Assembly (NCBI RefSeq): GCF_025822245.1
Contig: NZ_JACKTL010000069.1
Span: forward strand, 110,790-174,789
Origin: Mycolicibacterium hodleri
GTDB lineage: Bacteria > Actinomycetota > Actinomycetes > Mycobacteriales > Mycobacteriaceae
Reading direction: 5' to 3'
Length of the DNA: 64,000 bases
Below the pieces are notes generated by a model that was given only the letters and a program-made list of their open reading frames with translations, was not told the DNA's origin and made no database searches. A program made the translations under genes and the position numbers. Shown piece by piece: positions 61,693 through 64,000 of the stretch (position 1 is the first letter of the stretch; each line of letters opens with the position of its first letter).

Positions 61693-61844
61693 GCGCCGTA
61701 GCTCTGCACTGCGATTCGGGCCCCCACCGCCGCCAGTCGTGCCGACACCGCCGGTTGTGCCAGGCCGACCCTTCTGGCCGCCGCGCCAAGACTGCCGGTC
61801 TCGGCGATGGCCAACAGCACCTCGAACTCGGCGAGATCCGGCAT
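61689..61844 (-). pseudogene. Truncated LysR-type N-terminus
   Basis: The 51-residue product starts MPDLAEFEVLLAIAETGSLGA and continues AARRVGLAQPAVSARL, the winged-helix start of a LysR regulator, but then stops at IAVQSYGA. The effector domain of about 230 residues is missing. It overlaps the DUF202 start by 4 bases. It is either a gene remnant or a tiny DNA-binding protein kept by translational coupling. Confidence 0.6.
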
Positions 61845-61894
61845 GTGCGAACTCGGGGGCACGAGATGAATCGTGGCACGAGCCAGGCGAGGGG

Positions 61895-62287
61895 TCAGTC
61901 GACGGTGATCCGGACCGCGACGCGAGCCTTCTTGCCTCGGGCAACGATTCGCTCGACGACGGTAATGGCGAAGAACTCGAATCCGTACTTGGCCTTGATC
62001 AGCCGCTCGACCCGGGCGGTCTCCGTTGGGTCTGCGTCGACCTCCGCCGAGCCACTGGTGACCTTGGCGCCGTCGGGCACCTTTCCGGTCCGTCCGCACG
62101 GGGTCAACTCCACCCGGCTGTCGCGGCGGAGGCGTTTGACCTTCCAGCTGTCGGCGGGGGTCCACATGACCAGGGCGTCACCGTCGCGTGCCAACCACAT
62201 CGCGCCGGCGACCTTCTCGCCATTCTTCTTGAACGTGGTCAGTGACACGAACTTCTCGTCGGCGAGCGACGCCACGTCGTCGGACAT
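61895..62287 (-). CDS. PPOX-class F420-dependent oxidoreductase
   Basis: The 130-residue split-barrel protein has MSDDVASLADEKFVSLTTF at the start and KVAGAMWLARDGDALVMWT. WKVKRLRRDSRVELTPCGRTG then binds the F420 or flavin phosphate. These small enzymes (Rv1155-like group) reduce or bind deazaflavin cofactors; substrates are often unknown. The ATG at 62287 was chosen. Confidence 0.82.
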   Translation of the reverse strand: MSDDVASLADEKFVSLTTFKKNGEKVAGAMWLARDGDALVMWTPADSWKVKRLRRDSRVELTPCGRTGKVPDGAKVTSGSAEVDADPTETARVERLIKAKYGFEFFAITVVERIVARGKKARVAVRITVD

Positions 62288-62371
62288 CACCACATCATGC
62301 CCGCTCGCCGGGTCTCAGCGGTGCGCGATCGGGGATCATCATCGCGGTGGGCCATACCATCGCCCGAGCGG

Positions 62372-64000
62372 TCAGCCGGTGGCGCCCGGTTTACCGTTTC
62401 GGTCGGAGCCGATCCCGCCCTTACCGCCGAGTCCGCCGGGGGTGCCACCGCCGCCGCCATCACCGCCGATGCCTCTGCCAGTGGCGCCGGCCGTGCCGTC
62501 GCCGCCCGCCCCACCTGCGCCGCCGGTGCCGTTGCTGGCGCCGGTGCCCCCGCCGTTGCCGCCGTTGCCGCCCCTGCCGCCGTTGCCTCCTGTGGCGTTC
62601 GAGTCAGAGCCCTTGATCGTCGCGCTGCCCCCCACTCCGCCCGTACCGCCCTTTCCACCCGCACCGTTCGCGCCGTCGGCGCCATTGGAACCGGTGCCGC
62701 TGGCACCACCGGACCCAGCGCTACCGCCGTTGCCACGGATGCCGCCGGTGCCACCGGTGCCGCCGTTCCCGCCGTTGCCGCCGCGCACCTTCATGTGGCG
62801 CCCCTTCTCGCTGACGAAGGCGCCGGCACCGCCGCTACCACCGTCGCCGCCCGCCGCGCCGTCGCCGCCGCGGCCACCGCTGCCATTGACGCCAGCCGCG
62901 CCGTCGACGAGGCCGGTTCCGCCGCTGCCGCCGCCGCCGCCGCTGCCACCCTTTCCACCGCTACCACCGCTAGCACCATTCCCACCGTTACCACCAGTTC
63001 CATCTCCGGTGGCGCCGTTGACGCCGTTGACGCCTGCTGCGCCGTTGCCGCCAGTGCCGCCGCTGCCACCGGCGCCGCCGGCCCCGCCGTTGCCACGGGT
63101 ACCGGCAATGCCGCCTTGACCGCCGGTGCCACCTGTCCCGGCCGCGCCCCCATCGCCAGCCAAGCCGCCGTCGCCGCCGCGACCGCCCGGGCTGCCGTCC
63201 AGACCGGCTCCGCCGCTGCCGCCAGCAGCAACGGCGTTGACGCCCGGGTTTCCCGCAGCACCGGCGCCGCCGACCCCGCCGTCGCCTCCGTTACCGCCCT
63301 TGCCGCCGTCGCCGTTGACTCCGGCCCTTCCGGCGGTGGCGGTGCTGCCGCCCGCCGCGCCGACGACTCCGGCGTTGCCACCAACTCCGCCGTTGCCGCC
63401 GAGTCCGCCGAAGTTCCCGATGCCAGCGGCCAGGCCGCCGCTAATTCCGGGTCCGCCGGTGTCTCCGGTGGCTCCGTTTCCGCCGTTGCCGCCGGCGGCG
63501 CCGTTTCCGGCGTTCCCGCCCATGCCGTCGGTCCCGGCGGTACCCCTCACCCCGCCGGTTCCACCGGTGCCAGCCGAACCTGCGGTGCCGGCCGCGCCGC
63601 CGTGGCCTCCGTTACCGCCCGCACCGCCGGCTTGTCCCTTGGTGCCATTGCCGCCGGGGCTGCTGGGAGTGGTGCCGTTTGCGCCGGCTGCACCGTTTCC
63701 GCCGTTTCCACCGGCGGCGCCGTTGCCGGCGTTGCCGCCGTCACCGTTGGCTCCGTTGGCACCGTTGACGGAGCCTGCGCCGCCTGTACCGGCGTTCCCT
63801 CCGTTCCCGCCGCCGCCGCCCGCTCCGCCGGGGGTACCGTCGCCGCCCGCTCCGCCAGGGGTGGCGGCGTTGGCCCCCGCGGAGCCGCTGGCACCGTTTC
63901 CGCCGTTGCCGCCCCTGCCGCCGTTTCCGCCGTTTCCGCCGACGCCTCGTACTGCGGACGAGCCCGCGATGCCGGCTTCGCCACCGGTGCCGCCCGTGCC
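62372..64000 (-). CDS. PGRS-like Gly/Asn/Ala-rich repeat protein, C-terminal part
   Basis: The frame is open from the right edge to a TGA at 62372, at least 542 residues, so the N-terminus (PE domain or not) is outside the window. It is almost wholly built of GGxGGxGG units in which Asn is frequent (GGNGGNGG), like the PGRS domains of M. tuberculosis PE_PGRS proteins. The pattern is interrupted once by FVSEKGRHMKVRGG. The end is GIGSDRNGKPGATG. Such proteins are surface-exposed; role is unknown. Rapid-growing mycobacteria generally have few PGRS proteins. Confidence 0.72.
   Translation of the reverse strand, partial: GTGGTGGEAGIAGSSAVRGVGGNGGNGGRGGNGGNGASGSAGANAATPGGAGGDGTPGGAGGGGGNGGNAGTGGAGSVNGANGANGDGGNAGNGAAGGNGGNGAAGANGTTPSSPGGNGTKGQAGGAGGNGGHGGAAGTAGSAGTGGTGGVRGTAGTDGMGGNAGNGAAGGNGGNGATGDTGGPGISGGLAAGIGNFGGLGGNGGVGGNAGVVGAAGGSTATAGRAGVNGDGGKGGNGGDGGVGGAGAAGNPGVNAVAAGGSGGAGLDGSPGGRGGDGGLAGDGGAAGTGGTGGQGGIAGTRGNGGAGGAGGSGGTGGNGAAGVNGVNGATGDGTGGNGGNGASGGSGGKGGSGGGGGSGGTGLVDGAAGVNGSGGRGGDGAAGGDGGSGGAGAFVSEKGRHMKVRGGNGGNGGTGGTGGIRGNGGSAGSGGASGTGSNGADGANGAGGKGGTGGVGGSATIKGSDSNATGGNGGRGGNGGNGGGTGASNGTGGAGGAGGDGTAGATGRGIGGDGGGGGTPGGLGGKGGIGSDRNGKPGATG

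Noticed and set aside
61755..63119. Proline-rich open frame on the plus strand
   Set aside because: It is the reverse complement of the GGxGG codons of the PGRS-like gene, which turns Gly codons into Pro codons.
62372..64000. Short repeats resembling a CRISPR array
   Set aside because: The units are 9 to 12 bases, variable, and keep one reading frame as GGxGG codons; there are no uniform spacers or cas genes.

Overview
The window is about 64 kb of high-GC actinobacterial DNA and reads as a chromosome segment of a mycobacterium, most likely a rapid-growing Mycolicibacterium. The signs are an antigen 85-type mycolyltransferase, several F420-dependent enzyme families, a standalone LigD-type polymerase, a trehalose 2-sulfotransferase of the Stf0 family, a DUF222/HNH (13E12-type) protein, and a Gly/Asn-rich PGRS-like protein at the right edge. 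From memory, the gene order follows the M. tuberculosis interval from about Rv0269c to Rv0313, with fadD2, fadE6, tam, stf0, a sulfatase and the Rv0307c-Rv0313 block recognisable. Rv numbers here are recalled, not searched. I saw no rRNA, tRNA, CRISPR array or insertion sequence.

Layout: 0-5 kb holds the end of an F420 enzyme gene, a UvrA paralogue and a sugar-porter MFS protein. 5-9 kb has two very small ORFs around a strong terminator, a STAS protein, and the LigD-type polymerase divergent from fadD2. 9-20.7 kb is lipid and small-molecule metabolism: an MBL hydrolase, antigen 85, an SDR, a transglutaminase-like protein, an (R)-selective amine transaminase with its permease and a LysR regulator, fadE6, a D-2-hydroxyacid dehydrogenase and an alpha/beta hydrolase. 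20.7-27.7 kb has a TetR regulator with a palindromic operator, an MpaB-type oxygenase, methyltransferases, a GT39 enzyme and an amidohydrolase. The ESX-3 locus expected here in M. tuberculosis is absent. 27.8-33 kb is a sulfation unit: sulfatase, Stf0, CysD and CysNC on one strand.

From 33 to 38 kb come a kinase-like protein, the 13E12-type HNH protein behind a near-consensus LexA box, a SEC-C protein, and an XRE repressor divergent from a methionine aminopeptidase, with two matching operators. 38-46 kb has an NCS1 permease flanked by two strong RNA hairpins, then envelope genes: two PAP2 proteins, an exported L,D-transpeptidase-like protein, a membrane-anchored Hsp70-like protein and a PASTA protein. 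46-51.7 kb is a complete peptide ABC importer operon (dppACBDF). 52-57.5 kb has rmlA, a fatty-acid desaturase and exported proteins.

58-61 kb is a DNA modification module: Vsr-type nickase, a PD-(D/E)XK restriction enzyme and a C5-cytosine methyltransferase. A perfect LexA box, TCGAACGGCCGTTCGA, sits just upstream of the methyltransferase. A LexA-controlled restriction-modification system is the most unusual feature in the window. After two DUF202 membrane genes, a LysR fragment and a PPOX-family enzyme, the window ends inside the PGRS-like gene.
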